Positions 15,182 through 26,117 of a DNA stretch of 64,000 nucleotides are shown in pieces (within the stretch, counting starts at the first letter, position 1; the number at the start of each line of letters is the position of its first letter). A program made the position numbers and the translations under genes. Under the pieces are notes generated by a model. That model searched no databases and was not told where the DNA came from. It saw nothing but the letters and a program-made list of their open reading frames with translations. The DNA comes from Candidatus Omnitrophota bacterium (GTDB lineage Bacteria; Omnitrophota; Gorgyraeia; 2-01-FULL-45-10). The stretch covers positions 8,618 to 72,617 of the forward strand of contig JAQUQN010000002.1 of NCBI GenBank assembly GCA_028716065.1, in the 5' to 3' direction.

Positions 15182-16417
15182 ATGATCAATTCCGGAGATA
15201 CTGCGTGGATATTGATTTCGACGGCGCTCGTCATGATGATGACTGCGCCGGGTTTAGCGTTCTTTTACGGTGGGCTGGTGCGGAGGAAAAACGTCCTCGC
15301 CACCATGATGCAGTCTTTCTTCGTACTGTGCCTGATCAGCATCCAGTGGATCTTGTGGGGCTATAGTCTTGCCTTTGGTCCCGATAAGGGCCATTTCATA
15401 GGTAGTCTCGCGTGGTTCGGTCTGAAAGGAGTGGGGATGGCGCCAAATCCTGATTACGCCGCGACCATTCCGCATCTATTATTTATGGCATATCAGATGA
15501 TGTTCGCAGTGATCACGCCCGCCCTGATAACAGGGGCTTTTGCTGAAAGAATGAAATTCTCCGCATACGTCGTCTTTACCTTATTATGGGCAACTTTCGT
15601 ATATGACCCCGTCTGCCATTGGGTATGGGGTACAGGCGGATGGTTAAAAGAGATGGGGGCCCTGGACTTCGCAGGCGGCACAGTGGTCCATGTCTCATCA
15701 GGCATAGCTGCCCTCGTATGCGCGCTCGTATTAGGAAAACGGCGAGGATATGGCAATGAACCGATGCCTCCTCATAACTTGCCATTAACCGTCCTTGGGG
15801 CCGCGCTATTGTGGTTCGGATGGTTCGGATTTAATGCTGGTAGCGCATTAGGGGCCAACGAATTAGCCGTGACGGCTTTCATCGCTACAAATACGGCGGC
15901 TGCTGCGGCGGCACTTACATGGATGGCCATTGAATGGAACACTATCGGAAAGCCTACCATACTTGGCGGGGCTACGGGCGCTGTGGCGGGGCTTGTCGCA
16001 ATAACGCCTGCCGCCGGCTTCGTCTCTCCGATATCCGCCATCTTCATAGGGATCATAGTAGGCCTGGTATGCTATACAGCTGTCGCCATCATTAAATTAA
16101 AACTTTCTTATGATGACAGTCTCGATGCTTTTGGCGTTCATGGTGTCGGCGGAGCAGTGGGTGCCCTGGTAACTGGGCTTTTCGCGCAGAAGATAATAAA
16201 TCCCGGAGGGAGCAACGGGCTATTTTTCGGCAACCCTTCACAGCTAGCCACTCAAGCCATCGGTGTCATAGCCACCATGGCATATTCGATCGCCGTAACA
16301 TTCATCTTACTCAAAGTCCTTGATGCGGTCATGGGGCTGCGTGTTTCCGAAGAAGACGAGGTGGCCGGACTCGACATAACGCAACACGAGGAAAGCGCCT
16401 ATACATTGTTAGACTAG
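15182..16417 (+). CDS. amtB: Ammonium transporter
   Basis: 411 residues, about 11 membrane helices, the normal Amt length. The Amt signature DFAGGTVVHVSSG and the twin-His pore residues (HVSSG and DAFGVHGVGG) are present. It passes ammonium across the inner membrane. It follows the porin by 22 bases and is followed by glnK after 12 bases, the usual amtB-glnK pairing in which PII blocks the channel when nitrogen is plentiful. No signal peptide, unlike E. coli AmtB. Confidence 0.96.
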   Translation: MINSGDTAWILISTALVMMMTAPGLAFFYGGLVRRKNVLATMMQSFFVLCLISIQWILWGYSLAFGPDKGHFIGSLAWFGLKGVGMAPNPDYAATIPHLLFMAYQMMFAVITPALITGAFAERMKFSAYVVFTLLWATFVYDPVCHWVWGTGGWLKEMGALDFAGGTVVHVSSGIAALVCALVLGKRRGYGNEPMPPHNLPLTVLGAALLWFGWFGFNAGSALGANELAVTAFIATNTAAAAAALTWMAIEWNTIGKPTILGGATGAVAGLVAITPAAGFVSPISAIFIGIIVGLVCYTAVAIIKLKLSYDDSLDAFGVHGVGGAVGALVTGLFAQKIINPGGSNGLFFGNPSQLATQAIGVIATMAYSIAVTFILLKVLDAVMGLRVSEEDEVAGLDITQHEESAYTLLD

Positions 16418-16429
16418 GAGGAGGTAGAA

Positions 16430-16771
16430 ATGAAACTGATAATCTCTATAATACAGCCGCATAGGCTTGAAAAGGTGCTGGAAGAATTGAACAAATCGGG
16501 AATCAGCCTGAGGACCGTATCCAACGTCCTGGGTTGCGGCAGGCAGAAAGGCCACACCGAGGTATATCGCGGGAGGAAAGAGACGGGTAACCTTCTTAAA
16601 AAGGTACGCCTCGAAATTGCCGTCAATGAAGATTTCGTGGAACCTACGGTCAGGGCCATCATAAAAGGGGCAAAGACCGGAGAGATCGGAGACGGGAAGA
16701 TATTTATAGCCGATCTGGCCGAATGCATAAGGATACGGACCGGGGAGAGGGGCGGCGAGGCGATAGGGTAA
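16430..16771 (+). CDS. glnK: PII nitrogen regulatory protein without Tyr51
   Basis: 113 residues, full PII length, with the C-terminal signature ([21 protein letters not shown]) and the T-loop start [12 protein letters not shown]. In classical PII the T-loop continues A-E-Y51, the tyrosine uridylylated by GlnD. Here residues 49-52 are R-K-E-T, so position 51 is Glu. Control by uridylylation therefore looks impossible, while effector binding (ATP/ADP, 2-oxoglutarate) should be kept. It lies with amtB, hence the GlnK name; by sequence it could equally be called GlnB. Confidence 0.93.
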   Translation: MKLIISIIQPHRLEKVLEELNKSGISLRTVSNVLGCGRQKGHTEVYRGRKETGNLLKKVRLEIAVNEDFVEPTVRAIIKGAKTGEIGDGKIFIADLAECIRIRTGERGGEAIG

Positions 16772-16783
16772 ACTTTAAAAAAT

Positions 16784-16819
16784 AGGTTACCAGAGTAACG
16801 CATTTTTTACTTGTATAGT
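16784..16819 (+). promoter_or_regulatory. Promoter block shared with porin-amtB (glnA)
   Basis: AGGTTACCA (16784-16792), seven variable bases, GCATTTTTTACTTGTA (16800-16815), with a possible -10 TATAGT (16814-16819). Conserved letters and spacing equal those at 13641-13672. Confidence 0.6.
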
Positions 16820-16834
16820 TGTAGGGTATTAATA

Positions 16835-16930
16835 GGCACGCAGTAGTGCCCCAAAAATAGGCAAACTTAAAGAACAGAGGCGTTCATTTTGGTCAGCGAG
16901 TGATTTGACCGAGTGAGCGCCTTTTTATCT
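16835..16930 (+). promoter_or_regulatory. glnA leader switch (ANTAR-type)
   Basis: First hairpin GGCAC(GCAGTA)GTGCC (16835-16850), loop with G1 and G4. Second hairpin GAAC(AGAGGC)GTTC (16872-16885), loop with A1 and G4. The second hairpin overlaps the 5' arm of a long terminator: the sequence starting AGGCGTTCA (16878) pairs with TGAGCGCCT (16914-16922), enclosing GGTCA/TGACC, followed by TTTTTATCTTTT. Confidence 0.78.
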
Positions 16931-16961
16931 TTTATGCCCCACCACTAAAGGAGGAGTAAAC

Positions 16962-18470
16962 ATGAAAAAGAAGAAAGAGAAAAAACTAACAGACGTGAGG
17001 ACAAAGAACCCGCTCATAAACGGCTCTTTCGATGAAAAGGCCGCCCGGGAAGTGATGAAGATGATCAAGGAGAAGAAGATACAGATCCTTGATCTTAAAT
17101 TCAATGACCTGCCGGGCCTGTGGCAGCATTTCTCCATACCCGCATCGGAGCTTACGGAGATGGATGACCTGACACGCTCTATCTGGGTGGACGGCATAGG
17201 GTTCGACGGCTCATCCATACGCGGCTTCCAGAAGATCCAGGAGTCGGACATGATCCTGATCCCTGACCCTGCGACAGCCGTAATAGACCCTGTTTGCGAA
17301 GTGCCGACATTAAGCGTCATATGCGATATCTATGACCCGCTTACCAGAAAAGCATATACCCGAGACCCTAGATATATCGCGAAAAAGGCGGAAAAGTACC
17401 TGAAGGCATCCGGTATTGCCGACAATGTATACTTCGGGCCGGAGGCTGAGTTCTTTCTCTTCAATGACGTCCGCTTTGACCAGACGGAAAACTCGGGATA
17501 CTATTTTATAGACTCAGTCGAGGCTGACTGGAATACTGGAAAATCCGAAAATCCTAACCTGGGCTATAAGATACGGTTCAAGGAAGGATATTTCCCAGTA
17601 CCTCCGCACGACTCGCTACAGGACCTTCGCAGTAAGATGATCCTAAAGATGATAGAGGCCGGGATCCCCGTTGAAGTGCACCACCACGAAGTGGCCACAG
17701 CAGGACAATGCGAAATCGATATGAAGTTCGACACGTTGACAAAGATGGGCGATAACCTTTTGCTTTACAAATATATCATAAAGAACATGGCCAGGAAGAA
17801 CAACATGGTGGCCACGTTCATGCCCAAGCCGCTCTTTGCGGATAACGGCTCAGGCATGCACTGCCACCAGAGCCTGTGGAAAAACGGCGTAAACCTTTTT
17901 TACGACAAGAACGGATACGCGCTCCTGAGCCAGACGGCCAAATACTACATAGGGGGGCTTTTAAAACACGCCAAGAGCCTCATGGCGTTCTGCGCGCCGA
18001 CGACAAATTCTTACAAACGCCTGGTGCCGGGATACGAAGCGCCCGTAAACCTTGTTTACTCTGCCCGCAACCGGTCAGCGGCGGTAAGGATACCGATGTA
18101 TTCCGACAGCCCCAAATCGAAAAGGATAGAGTTCAGGCCGCCCGATCCGTCCTGCAACGCCTACATAGCGTTCAGCGCAATGTTGATGGCGGGCCTTGAC
18201 GGGATACAGCATAAGATCGATCCCGGCGAACCCGCAGACCAGGATCTATTCGAATTGAATGAGGAAGAACTGGCGAAGATCCCAACCGTGCCGTCATCTC
18301 TGCGCAGGGCTATAGATGCCCTGGAAGAAGACCATGACTACCTTCTCAAGGGCGGCGTCTTCACAAAAGACGTTATCGATGTATGGCTCGAATATAAACG
18401 CAAAAGAGAAATAGACACGGTGAGGATGCGCCCGCATCCATACGAGTTTTATCTATATTTTGATATTTAA
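16962..18470 (+). CDS. glnA: Glutamine synthetase, type I
   Basis: 502 residues, slightly longer than usual because of a basic N-terminal extension of about 35 residues (MKKKKEKKL). It joins ammonia and glutamate to glutamine using ATP. Active-site segments are present: [13 protein letters not shown], the metal-ligand [35 protein letters not shown] and [14 protein letters not shown]. Where adenylylated enzymes have the Tyr loop (LYDLPPE), this one reads LFELNEEE, with Phe at residue 430, so it cannot be adenylylated at that site. It is preceded by its own leader switch. Confidence 0.96.
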   Translation: MKKKKEKKLTDVRTKNPLINGSFDEKAAREVMKMIKEKKIQILDLKFNDLPGLWQHFSIPASELTEMDDLTRSIWVDGIGFDGSSIRGFQKIQESDMILIPDPATAVIDPVCEVPTLSVICDIYDPLTRKAYTRDPRYIAKKAEKYLKASGIADNVYFGPEAEFFLFNDVRFDQTENSGYYFIDSVEADWNTGKSENPNLGYKIRFKEGYFPVPPHDSLQDLRSKMILKMIEAGIPVEVHHHEVATAGQCEIDMKFDTLTKMGDNLLLYKYIIKNMARKNNMVATFMPKPLFADNGSGMHCHQSLWKNGVNLFYDKNGYALLSQTAKYYIGGLLKHAKSLMAFCAPTTNSYKRLVPGYEAPVNLVYSARNRSAAVRIPMYSDSPKSKRIEFRPPDPSCNAYIAFSAMLMAGLDGIQHKIDPGEPADQDLFELNEEELAKIPTVPSSLRRAIDALEEDHDYLLKGGVFTKDVIDVWLEYKRKREIDTVRMRPHPYEFYLYFDI

Positions 18471-18481
18471 TTACGAATCGC

Positions 18482-18525
18482 GGTAGGCGGCGCGGATATT
18501 TTTTAACCGGGCCTGCCTATCTTTT
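18482..18525 (+). terminator. Weak terminator-like hairpin between glnA and gltB
   Basis: GGTAGGC (18482-18488) pairs with GCCTATC (18515-18521; one G-T pair), followed by four T. It could attenuate read-through from glnA into the Fis-like/gltBD unit. I see no hexaloop hairpin overlapping it. Confidence 0.4.
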
Positions 18526-18535
18526 AGGCATTGAT

Positions 18536-18721
18536 ATGGATGACAACCTACCCATTTACAGAACGATCATAGCGCAGGTTGAAAAACCGCTCATAGAGAT
18601 GGCCCTGGAGAGAACGAGCGGCAATCAGATCAGGGCCGCCGAACTGTTAGGGATCAATCGTAATACGATCCGCACCAAGATAAAAAAACTCGGCATCGAC
18701 GTCAAGAGATGGAAGGTATGA
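18536..18721 (+). CDS. Free-standing Fis/NtrC-type DNA-binding protein
   Basis: 61 residues, essentially only the C-terminal DNA-binding domain of NtrC-class activators: [20 protein letters not shown] followed by the helix-turn-helix [19 protein letters not shown]. There is no receiver or AAA+ domain, as in Fis. The stop codon overlaps the gltB start (ATGA), so translation is coupled. It may regulate gltB or act as a nucleoid factor; the link to nitrogen genes is by position only. Confidence 0.8.
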   Translation: MDDNLPIYRTIIAQVEKPLIEMALERTSGNQIRAAELLGINRNTIRTKIKKLGIDVKRWKV

Positions 18722-21700
18722 ACAAAATGAGACACAACCACTTGCCCGAAAGACAGGGCCTCTATGATCCGCGCTTCGAGCATGACTCATGCGGCGTCGG
18801 GTTCGTCTGTAATATAGACGGAGTGCGGTCGCACGATGCCGTTCAAAAAGGCCTTGAAGTGCTGAAACGGCTCTCGCATCGCGGAGCGACCGGTTCGGAC
18901 CCGAAAACCGGAGACGGCGCAGGCATACTACTGCAGATCCCGCATGAGTTCCTGCTCAAGGCCTGCGGGGAAGAAGGTATGGAATTACCGGACGAGGGGA
19001 GCTATGGCACCGGCATCGTTTTCCTGCCGACCGATGAGAGAGAAAGAAGGTTCTGCAAGGCCGCCTTCGCGAAAATAGCTAAGGAGGAGGGACAGGCTCT
19101 TTTAGGATGGCGCAAAGTCCCGGTAGACGATTCGGATATAGGCAGAATCGCGAGGGAGACCGAGCCGGTGATAGAACAAGTCTTCATCGCTAAAAATAGA
19201 AGGCTGAAGGATAGGCTGGCTTTCGAACGCAGACTGTATGTTATCAGAAAAGGGGTCGAGAATCTCATAAGAACGACCGGCTTAAGGCAGAAGGCCTTCT
19301 TCTATATCACCAATATATCCAATCGTACCATGTCGTATAAAGGGCTTCTCATGCCCTATCAATTAGAAAAATTCTTCATCGATCTAAAAGATAATTCGCT
19401 AAAAAGCTCTTTATGCCTTGTTCATTCCCGGTACAGCACGAATACTTTCCCGACATGGGATCTGTCACAGCCGTTCAGGTTCCTTGCGCATAATGGCGAG
19501 ATAAACACATTGCGGGGGAACATAAATTGGATGAGGGCCAGGGAAAAATTACTGAAGAGTAATCTATTCGGGCAGGAGATCAAAAATATCATGCCTGTAA
19601 TCGTTCCGAACGGAAGCGATTCGGCGGCCATAGACAACGTGCTTGAACTTCTGGCACTATCGGGCAGGTCGCTACCCCATGCCATGGCAATGCTCATACC
19701 TTCAGCGTGGGAAGGCGATGGCCTGATGGATGATGAACTTAGAGACTTTTACAGATACCACGCCTGCATGATGGAGCCATGGGACGGGCCTGCGGCTATC
19801 GCCTTTACGGATGGCACGAGGATAGGGGCAGTGCTGGACAGGAACGGGTTGAGGCCCGCACGCTACATGATAACTAAAGGCGGGCTTGTAGTTATGGCAT
19901 CCGAAGTGGGGGTTCTCGACATAAGACCGGAGGATATATCGGTATCGGGCAGGCTGGAACCCGGTAAGACGTTCTACATCGATACGGAACTAAAACGTGT
20001 GATCGACGATGTGGAGATCAAGAGATCTCTTTCCATGGCACAGCCTTACGGCGACTGGATTAAAAAGAAGCTGGTCTCTCTCAATGATCTGCCGGAGAGA
20101 GGCAATGAACCAAAGCATCCCGAAGATGTCATTACATCCTTAAAGGCGTTTGGTTACACGCGCGAAGACCTCAAGACCATACTTAAACCGATGGCGGAGA
20201 AAGGTGCGGAACCGATCGGCTCCATGGGAAACGATACGCCCCATGCCGTCCTATCGGCCATGCCTCAGATACTCTTCAACTACTTCAAACAATTATTCGC
20301 CCAGGTAACAAACCCTGCCATAGATCCGATAAGGGAAGAGCTGGTAATGAGCCTGACGGCACTTGTCGGGCCCGAAAAAGGACTGCTCGATGAGACACCG
20401 GAACACTGTCACAAACTCGAGGTGGCCCGTCCCATTCTCTCGGACGGCGAGTTATCAAAAATACGCGATATCGCTATAAACGGGTTCAGGACCAAAACCA
20501 TATCCATATTATTCGACCCTCTTCGAGAAAAAAGTTTCATCGATACGATAGACCACATATGTGAAGAGTCATCCAGGGCCATAAACGAGGGTTATTCATT
20601 CATTATTTTAAGCGATAGGGGCGCGGATATTTCCAAGGCCGCTCTTCCGAGCCTTTTGGCAGTAGGCGCCGTGCATCATCACCTCGTCAGAAAATCTTCG
20701 AGAACCCAGATAGGCATAATCCTCGAGAGCGCCGAACCCAGAGAGGTTCACCATTTTGCGCTCCTTTTCGGCTATGGGGCGGACTGCATAAACCCTTACC
20801 TCGCGTATGAGGCCCTCGGCTATCTGGTAAGAGAAAAAGAACTGGAGATGGATTACGAGAAGGCTCTCGAAAATTACAGAAAGGCCCTGGAGAGCGGCAT
20901 ATTGAAGGTGCTCTCAAAGATGGGCATATCGACATTGCAGAGCTACCGCGGCGCTCAGATATTTGAGGCGCTCGGATTGAGCGATGCCCTCATAGAAAAA
21001 TGTTTTACAGGCACCGTTTCCAGAATAGGCGGTATAGGCTTCGACACAATAGCGAAGGAGTATATCGCCAGGCACTCTCAAGTCTATCCTGTAAGCGCGG
21101 CGTCCCAACCATACCTGCCTACCGGAGGCGTATACCAGTGGAAGAGAGACGGAGAGATCCACCTCTGGAACCCTGACTCCATAGCTGCGTTGCAGGATGC
21201 CGCCAGGACCAACGATAATAAAAAGTACTCGGAATTCGCTGGATTGATAAACGACCAATCGAAAGGCCCCTGCACGTTGCGAGGGCTCTTAAAATTCAGA
21301 AAAGCCAGGCCCATCCCGATAGAGGAGGTGGAGCCCTCGAAAGAGATCGTAAAAAGATTCGCGACCGGCGCCATGAGTTTCGGTTCCATAAGCAAGAGCG
21401 CTCACGAAGCCATAGCCATAGCCATGAACATGCTCGGAGGCAGGTCAAACACCGGGGAAGGCGGAGAGGATCCGGCGCGATTCAATCCATTGCCGAACGG
21501 TGATTCTGCGAGAAGCGCCATAAAGCAGGTCGCTTCCGGCAGGTTCGGCGTTACCACCAATTATCTCGTCAATGCGGATGAACTGCAGATAAAGATAGCC
21601 CAGGGGGCAAAACCCGGAGAAGGCGGGCAGCTGCCCGGCCACAAAGTGAGCGCCATCATAGCGCGGACCAGGTATACCACGCAAGGCGTCACCCTCATAT

Positions 21701-23256
21701 CGCCGCCTCCGCACCACGACATATATTCCATCGAGGACCTTGCGCAGCTCATATTTGACCTGAAGAACGTCAATCCTAAAGCCCGAATAAGCGTTAAGCT
21801 TGTATCGGAGATAGGGGTGGGCACGGTCGCCGCGGGTGTCGCCAAAGGTCATGCCGACATGATACTGATCTCGGGCGGAGACGGGGGAACCGGCGCATCG
21901 CCTCTCAGTTCCATAAAACACGCGGGCCTCCCGTGGGAACTCGGCCTTTCGGAGACACATCAAACTCTGGTCCTGAACGACCTGCGCAGCAGGGTCAGGC
22001 TGCAGACGGACGGACAGATGCGCACGGGCCGCGACATCGCCATCGCCGCCTTGCTGGGAGCGGAAGAGTTTGGCTTCTCTACCGCGGTACTGATAGTCCT
22101 CGGATGTGTGATGTTGAGGCATTGCCACCTGAATAATTGTTCCGTGGGAGTCGCCACGCAGGACGCCATCCTGCAGAATAGGTTCAGGGGAAGGCCTGAA
22201 TATATAATCAACTACTTCTATTTCGTCGCGCAAGAACTGAGAGAGATAATGGCCGGGCTGGGTATTCGCCGCGTTGACGACATGATCGGCAGGACGGATC
22301 TATTGCTGGTCGATAAGACGGCCTTGACCTGGAAGACCAAAGGGCTGGATTTTTCAAGAATGCTGTACAAGGCCGGAACGAAGAGGCCGGACACCAGATA
22401 CCATGTTATGCCTCAGAAGCCTGCAATGCACGGGGAATTGGATTCAGAACTCATCAAACTCTCAAAAGATGCGATAGGCAATAGAGCACCTGTAAAACTC
22501 TCCATGGGCATAAAAAATAGCAATAGGACTGCCGGCGCCATGTTGAGCGGAGAGGTGTGCAGGGTACATGGGGAAGGCGGCCTGCCTGATGATACCGTAT
22601 ACTGCAAATTCAAGGGTGTAGCCGGCCAGAGCTTCGGCGCCTTTCTCTCCAAAGGAATAACATTTGAACTCGAAGGCATGGCGAACGATTATGTGGGCAA
22701 GGGTATCTCCGGCGGGAAGATCATAATATATCCGGACAGGAGAGCGGGTTATGACGCCAGCAGGGGCATCATCATCGGAAATACGACATTTTACGGCGCC
22801 ATAAGCGGTGAGGCATATATAAGGGGGACCGCGGGAGAAAGGTTTTGCATAAGGAATTCGGGGCTGAATGCCGTCGTAGAAGGCACCGGTGACCATGGAT
22901 GCGAATACATGACCGGAGGAAGGGTTGTCATTCTGGGAAAAACTGGAAGGAACTTTGCCGCTGGGATGTCTGGCGGCATCGCGTATGTTTACGATCCGAA
23001 GAGAGATTTTAAAGATAGGTGCAACATGGAGATGGTAACCCTGGAAAGCATAAATTCCGACGATGAGATGACGATCGGCGAGCTGCTATCCAACCACCAC
23101 AGGTTCACCGGCAGTACATTGGCCAGAGAGATACTGGACGACCTTAAATCCAGGTTAAAGAGCTTTATCAAGGTCATGCCGATAGAATACAAGCGTATCC
23201 TGGAAAGCAAAGAGCTAGAGGAAGATTTGAATCTCGTAGAGGTGTCAGATGGGTGA
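18718..23256 (+). CDS. gltB: Glutamate synthase, large subunit
   Basis: About 1512 residues, the standard length. The N-terminal Ntn-type glutaminase has its catalytic Cys in EHDSCGVGF after a short propeptide. The FMN-binding central domain shows the [16 protein letters not shown] segment, and the [3Fe-4S] cluster Cys are in [15 protein letters not shown]. The C-terminal GXGXG beta-helix is present ([17 protein letters not shown]). With GltD it turns glutamine and 2-oxoglutarate into two glutamates. ATG at 18718 is chosen for its overlap with the Fis-like stop; ATG 18709 is an alternative. Confidence 0.96.
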   Translation: MNKMRHNHLPERQGLYDPRFEHDSCGVGFVCNIDGVRSHDAVQKGLEVLKRLSHRGATGSDPKTGDGAGILLQIPHEFLLKACGEEGMELPDEGSYGTGIVFLPTDERERRFCKAAFAKIAKEEGQALLGWRKVPVDDSDIGRIARETEPVIEQVFIAKNRRLKDRLAFERRLYVIRKGVENLIRTTGLRQKAFFYITNISNRTMSYKGLLMPYQLEKFFIDLKDNSLKSSLCLVHSRYSTNTFPTWDLSQPFRFLAHNGEINTLRGNINWMRAREKLLKSNLFGQEIKNIMPVIVPNGSDSAAIDNVLELLALSGRSLPHAMAMLIPSAWEGDGLMDDELRDFYRYHACMMEPWDGPAAIAFTDGTRIGAVLDRNGLRPARYMITKGGLVVMASEVGVLDIRPEDISVSGRLEPGKTFYIDTELKRVIDDVEIKRSLSMAQPYGDWIKKKLVSLNDLPERGNEPKHPEDVITSLKAFGYTREDLKTILKPMAEKGAEPIGSMGNDTPHAVLSAMPQILFNYFKQLFAQVTNPAIDPIREELVMSLTALVGPEKGLLDETPEHCHKLEVARPILSDGELSKIRDIAINGFRTKTISILFDPLREKSFIDTIDHICEESSRAINEGYSFIILSDRGADISKAALPSLLAVGAVHHHLVRKSSRTQIGIILESAEPREVHHFALLFGYGADCINPYLAYEALGYLVREKELEMDYEKALENYRKALESGILKVLSKMGISTLQSYRGAQIFEALGLSDALIEKCFTGTVSRIGGIGFDTIAKEYIARHSQVYPVSAASQPYLPTGGVYQWKRDGEIHLWNPDSIAALQDAARTNDNKKYSEFAGLINDQSKGPCTLRGLLKFRKARPIPIEEVEPSKEIVKRFATGAMSFGSISKSAHEAIAIAMNMLGGRSNTGEGGEDPARFNPLPNGDSARSAIKQVASGRFGVTTNYLVNADELQIKIAQGAKPGEGGQLPGHKVSAIIARTRYTTQGVTLISPPPHHDIYSIEDLAQLIFDLKNVNPKARISVKLVSEIGVGTVAAGVAKGHADMILISGGDGGTGASPLSSIKHAGLPWELGLSETHQTLVLNDLRSRVRLQTDGQMRTGRDIAIAALLGAEEFGFSTAVLIVLGCVMLRHCHLNNCSVGVATQDAILQNRFRGRPEYIINYFYFVAQELREIMAGLGIRRVDDMIGRTDLLLVDKTALTWKTKGLDFSRMLYKAGTKRPDTRYHVMPQKPAMHGELDSELIKLSKDAIGNRAPVKLSMGIKNSNRTAGAMLSGEVCRVHGEGGLPDDTVYCKFKGVAGQSFGAFLSKGITFELEGMANDYVGKGISGGKIIIYPDRRAGYDASRGIIIGNTTFYGAISGEAYIRGTAGERFCIRNSGLNAVVEGTGDHGCEYMTGGRVVILGKTGRNFAAGMSGGIAYVYDPKRDFKDRCNMEMVTLESINSDDEMTIGELLSNHHRFTGSTLAREILDDLKSRLKSFIKVMPIEYKRILESKELEEDLNLVEVSDG

Positions 23257-24694
23257 TCCGAGAGGATTTTTGAAAGTAAAGCGGGAAGGCTCTCCATATA
23301 GACCCGTATGTGAACGCGTTAAGGATTACAAAGAAGTATCGGCGCCGAGAGACGACGAACGTTCCAAGGAACAGTCTTCGCGTTGCATGGATTGCGGAAC
23401 GCCCTTCTGCCACTGGGCCTGCCCGGTCGGTAATTATATCCCGGAATGGAACGACGCGATGTTCCACGGCCACTGGAAAAAGGCCATAGACCTACTGCAT
23501 GCGACGAACAATTTTCCGGAGATAACGGGGCGGTTGTGCCCGGCGATGTGCGAATACGCCTGCGTATTGGGTATAAACGACGACCCTGTTACGGTAAGAG
23601 AGAACGAACTGGCCATCATAGAGCATGGGTTTAGACAGGGCATCATAAAGGCGTCTGGGCCCGCGAAGCGCAGCGGAAAACGTATCGCCATAATAGGCTC
23701 GGGCCCTGCAGGGCTGGCCTGCGCCGACCAATTAAATAAAGCGGGACACGAGGTGACGGTCTATGAAAAAGACGACAGGGCCGGAGGAATATTACGATAC
23801 GGCATACCGGACTTTAAACTGGAAAAATGGGTCCTGGACAGGCGGCTCGATATTTTAAAAAAAGAAGGCGTAAAACTCATAACCTCGGTCAATGTTGGAA
23901 CCGATATCACCATTTCCGAACTGCGGAAAGGTTTTGACGCCGTCTGCCTGGCCGGAGGCAGCCGCGTTCCGAGAGACCTGAAGATCGAAGGAAGGGAATT
24001 GAAAGGTATACATTTCGCCATGGACTTCCTGGTGCAGGCGAACAGGATGGTAGCTGGAGAAAAGATACTGGAAGATAAATTCATAGACGCTAAGGGCAAA
24101 AGGATAGTCGTAATAGGCGGAGGCGATACGGGATCTGACTGCGTCGGTGTATCGCACCGTCACGGCGCAAGCTGCGTAGTCCAGATCGAACTGTTACCTC
24201 AGCCGTCAGAATCCCGCACCGGGGAATATAACTGGCCGAAATATCCGCTTCTCCTCAAGAGATCCTCCAGCCATGAAGAAGGGGGCGAGCGCAACTGGTC
24301 GATACTCACGAAGCGGCTTATCGGAGTAGACGGACGCGTGAAAAGATTGTCCTGCGTCCGCGTCAGTTTTGACCAAAAAGACGAGCGAGGCCGTCCGCTC
24401 ATGAGGGAACTACCCGGAAGCGAGTTCGAGATAGAGGCCGATCTGGTAATATTGGCTATGGGTTTTGTACACCCGGAGCACGACATCCTGCTCGATGCGC
24501 TCGGCGTAAAACTGGATCCGTACGGAAATGTGGCCACGGATGACAAGTACATGACTTCGGCCAAAGGCGTATTCTCGGCCGGCGACATGAGAAGGGGGCA
24601 ATCCCTGATCGTCTGGGCCATATCGGAAGGCCGCCGCTCAGCCCACGCCATCGATAAATACCTTATGGGTTCAAGCAACCTGCCGGTAGTCTAA
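23249..24694 (+). CDS. gltD: Glutamate synthase, small subunit
   Basis: 481 residues. The N-terminus has the Cys-rich region for two [4Fe-4S] clusters (RCMDCGTPFCHWACPVGNYIP and RLCPAMCEYACVLG). FAD (IIGSGPAGLACA) and NAD(P)H (VVIGGGDTGSDCV) motifs follow. It delivers electrons to GltB. It overlaps gltB by 8 bases. Confidence 0.95.
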   Translation: MGDPRGFLKVKREGSPYRPVCERVKDYKEVSAPRDDERSKEQSSRCMDCGTPFCHWACPVGNYIPEWNDAMFHGHWKKAIDLLHATNNFPEITGRLCPAMCEYACVLGINDDPVTVRENELAIIEHGFRQGIIKASGPAKRSGKRIAIIGSGPAGLACADQLNKAGHEVTVYEKDDRAGGILRYGIPDFKLEKWVLDRRLDILKKEGVKLITSVNVGTDITISELRKGFDAVCLAGGSRVPRDLKIEGRELKGIHFAMDFLVQANRMVAGEKILEDKFIDAKGKRIVVIGGGDTGSDCVGVSHRHGASCVVQIELLPQPSESRTGEYNWPKYPLLLKRSSSHEEGGERNWSILTKRLIGVDGRVKRLSCVRVSFDQKDERGRPLMRELPGSEFEIEADLVILAMGFVHPEHDILLDALGVKLDPYGNVATDDKYMTSAKGVFSAGDMRRGQSLIVWAISEGRRSAHAIDKYLMGSSNLPVV

Positions 24695-24758
24695 TCCCCC
24701 TTAAAACCTCCATTATTATTTGCCAATATTCCAAAAGATTAGTATAATAAAACCTGTC

Positions 24759-25640
24759 ATGATATCCTTATTAAAATTTAAGGACTGGATATTGAAATTC
24801 TTCTTAGAAGAGAACCCATCCGCCAGGGCGGCAGGTGAGCCGATAAAAGATGGCCTATCCGACAAATTAAAAATAAGCGAAACGGAGGCGCGCATATTAA
24901 ACTCGCTCATATCCGTCCTATTCAGCCCAACATTGTCTATGGGGTACACCCATCCGTTCAGAGAGATAGATACCCGGTCTCTCGATAAACTCAAATCCTC
25001 CGGTTGTTATTCTTATATAGAAAATTTCGCCGCGAATTTCGGGCCCGGCTATTCCGAAGATGATATCTCCAAACTGCGTAAACTGGTTTCGGCTAAAGGC
25101 GCAGATCTTACAGACGAGCAGATCGGCGATCTGATCGCCCTCGAAAAGAGAAATCATCAATACAGCGATTTCCGGAGGATCTTTTCGTCACATAATCCGC
25201 GTTCCGTAAAAGATACGATAAAGCTATTCTCGGCTGCCTTCTCTAAAGAGATCGGCTCACTGGAGACCTATGGCGAGAGGGTCAGGCGTTTCGGCCTGCG
25301 CAAGGTCGTCATCTACAAAAAGGGGAGGAGTTTCCGGGCGGCGTTTGAGAGACTCGACAGATACGAGCTGGGCGGAGGCGAAGACCTCGGGTCGCTTCAT
25401 ATCGCAGACGACGAGGGAAGATACTATAACAGCATGGACAAGGTATATGACGAGATAAAGGAGATGGTCTGCCGGCTGTCATTTCTCAAGCGCCTGATAT
25501 CCGAGTCAAAGATAGACTCAAAAGAGGCCCCGGCCAGGCGGCCAAACGATAATGAGCTGATCAAATTGATCATATCCTCGAGAAAAGAATCGGAAATGGA
25601 GGATTTCGAAAAAAGCCTTAAAAACGGAGGAAAGTTATGA
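24759..25640 (+). CDS. Hypothetical protein
   Basis: About 293 residues with no signal peptide, membrane segment or motif I recognise. It is charged and probably helical (for example DTIKLFSAAFSKEIGSLETYGERVRRFGLRK broken across helices) with a C-terminal acidic tail. Its stop overlaps the rubrerythrin-like gene by 4 bases, so the two are translationally coupled. An upstream in-frame ATG at 24720 is possible; 24759 is chosen arbitrarily as no strong ribosome-binding site is visible at either. Confidence 0.5.
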   Translation: MISLLKFKDWILKFFLEENPSARAAGEPIKDGLSDKLKISETEARILNSLISVLFSPTLSMGYTHPFREIDTRSLDKLKSSGCYSYIENFAANFGPGYSEDDISKLRKLVSAKGADLTDEQIGDLIALEKRNHQYSDFRRIFSSHNPRSVKDTIKLFSAAFSKEIGSLETYGERVRRFGLRKVVIYKKGRSFRAAFERLDRYELGGGEDLGSLHIADDEGRYYNSMDKVYDEIKEMVCRLSFLKRLISESKIDSKEAPARRPNDNELIKLIISSRKESEMEDFEKSLKNGGKL

Positions 25641-26113
25641 GCGTATTCAATGCGGCCGAGATAATAGACATGGGCATAGAAAAGGAAAAGAAGCGAAGGG
25701 ACTTCTACGGGCTAGTAGCTGAAAAATTCACGGAAAAAGAGATGAAGGATCTCTTCACCCGCTTAAGAGATTGGGAAGATGAGCACATCAAAAAATTCAG
25801 CGAGATAAGACAGGGCGTTGAAGAGGACGATACCCATGAAACATATCCCGGGGAACTGGCGGATTACATGAAAGTACTGGTGGAGGACAGGCTCTATAAA
25901 GAGGCCTCGCCGTCCGAATTCGCCAAAAATGTAAAGACACCCATCGTGGCCATTCAATACGGAATGGCATTCGAAAGGGACGCGATATTGTTCTTCAGCG
26001 AGCTTCTGCCGGCCATGGGCCGGACCAACAGGGATTCCGTACAGAAGTTGATAGATGAAGAGAAGCAGCACTTGATCTATCTTTCCAAGTTAAAACAAAA
26101 ATTCCAATCCTGA
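25637..26113 (+). CDS. Rubrerythrin-like ferritin-family protein
   Basis: 158 residues, four-helix ferritin-like fold. Possible di-iron ligands appear in the pairs EKEKKRRDFY, DWEDEHIKKF, QYGMAFERDAILFF and DEEKQHLIYL. It lacks the C-terminal rubredoxin domain of full rubrerythrin. It is likely a peroxide-protection or iron-handling protein of an anaerobe. It overlaps the hypothetical gene upstream. Confidence 0.8.
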   Translation: MSVFNAAEIIDMGIEKEKKRRDFYGLVAEKFTEKEMKDLFTRLRDWEDEHIKKFSEIRQGVEEDDTHETYPGELADYMKVLVEDRLYKEASPSEFAKNVKTPIVAIQYGMAFERDAILFFSELLPAMGRTNRDSVQKLIDEEKQHLIYLSKLKQKFQS

Positions 26114-26117
26114 CAGC

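Noticed and set aside
16835..16850. GGCAC...GTGCC before glnA as a sigma54 promoter (GG-N10-GC)
   Set aside because: The GG-to-GC gap is 11 bases here and 12 in the matching element at 30737, not 10. The conserved feature is the hairpin, and a TTGACA/TATAAA promoter lies upstream in the second case.
21445..22233. 262-codon open frame on the minus strand inside gltB
   Set aside because: Shadow of the conserved FMN domain of gltB; composition rich in Arg, Tyr, Asp and no family features.
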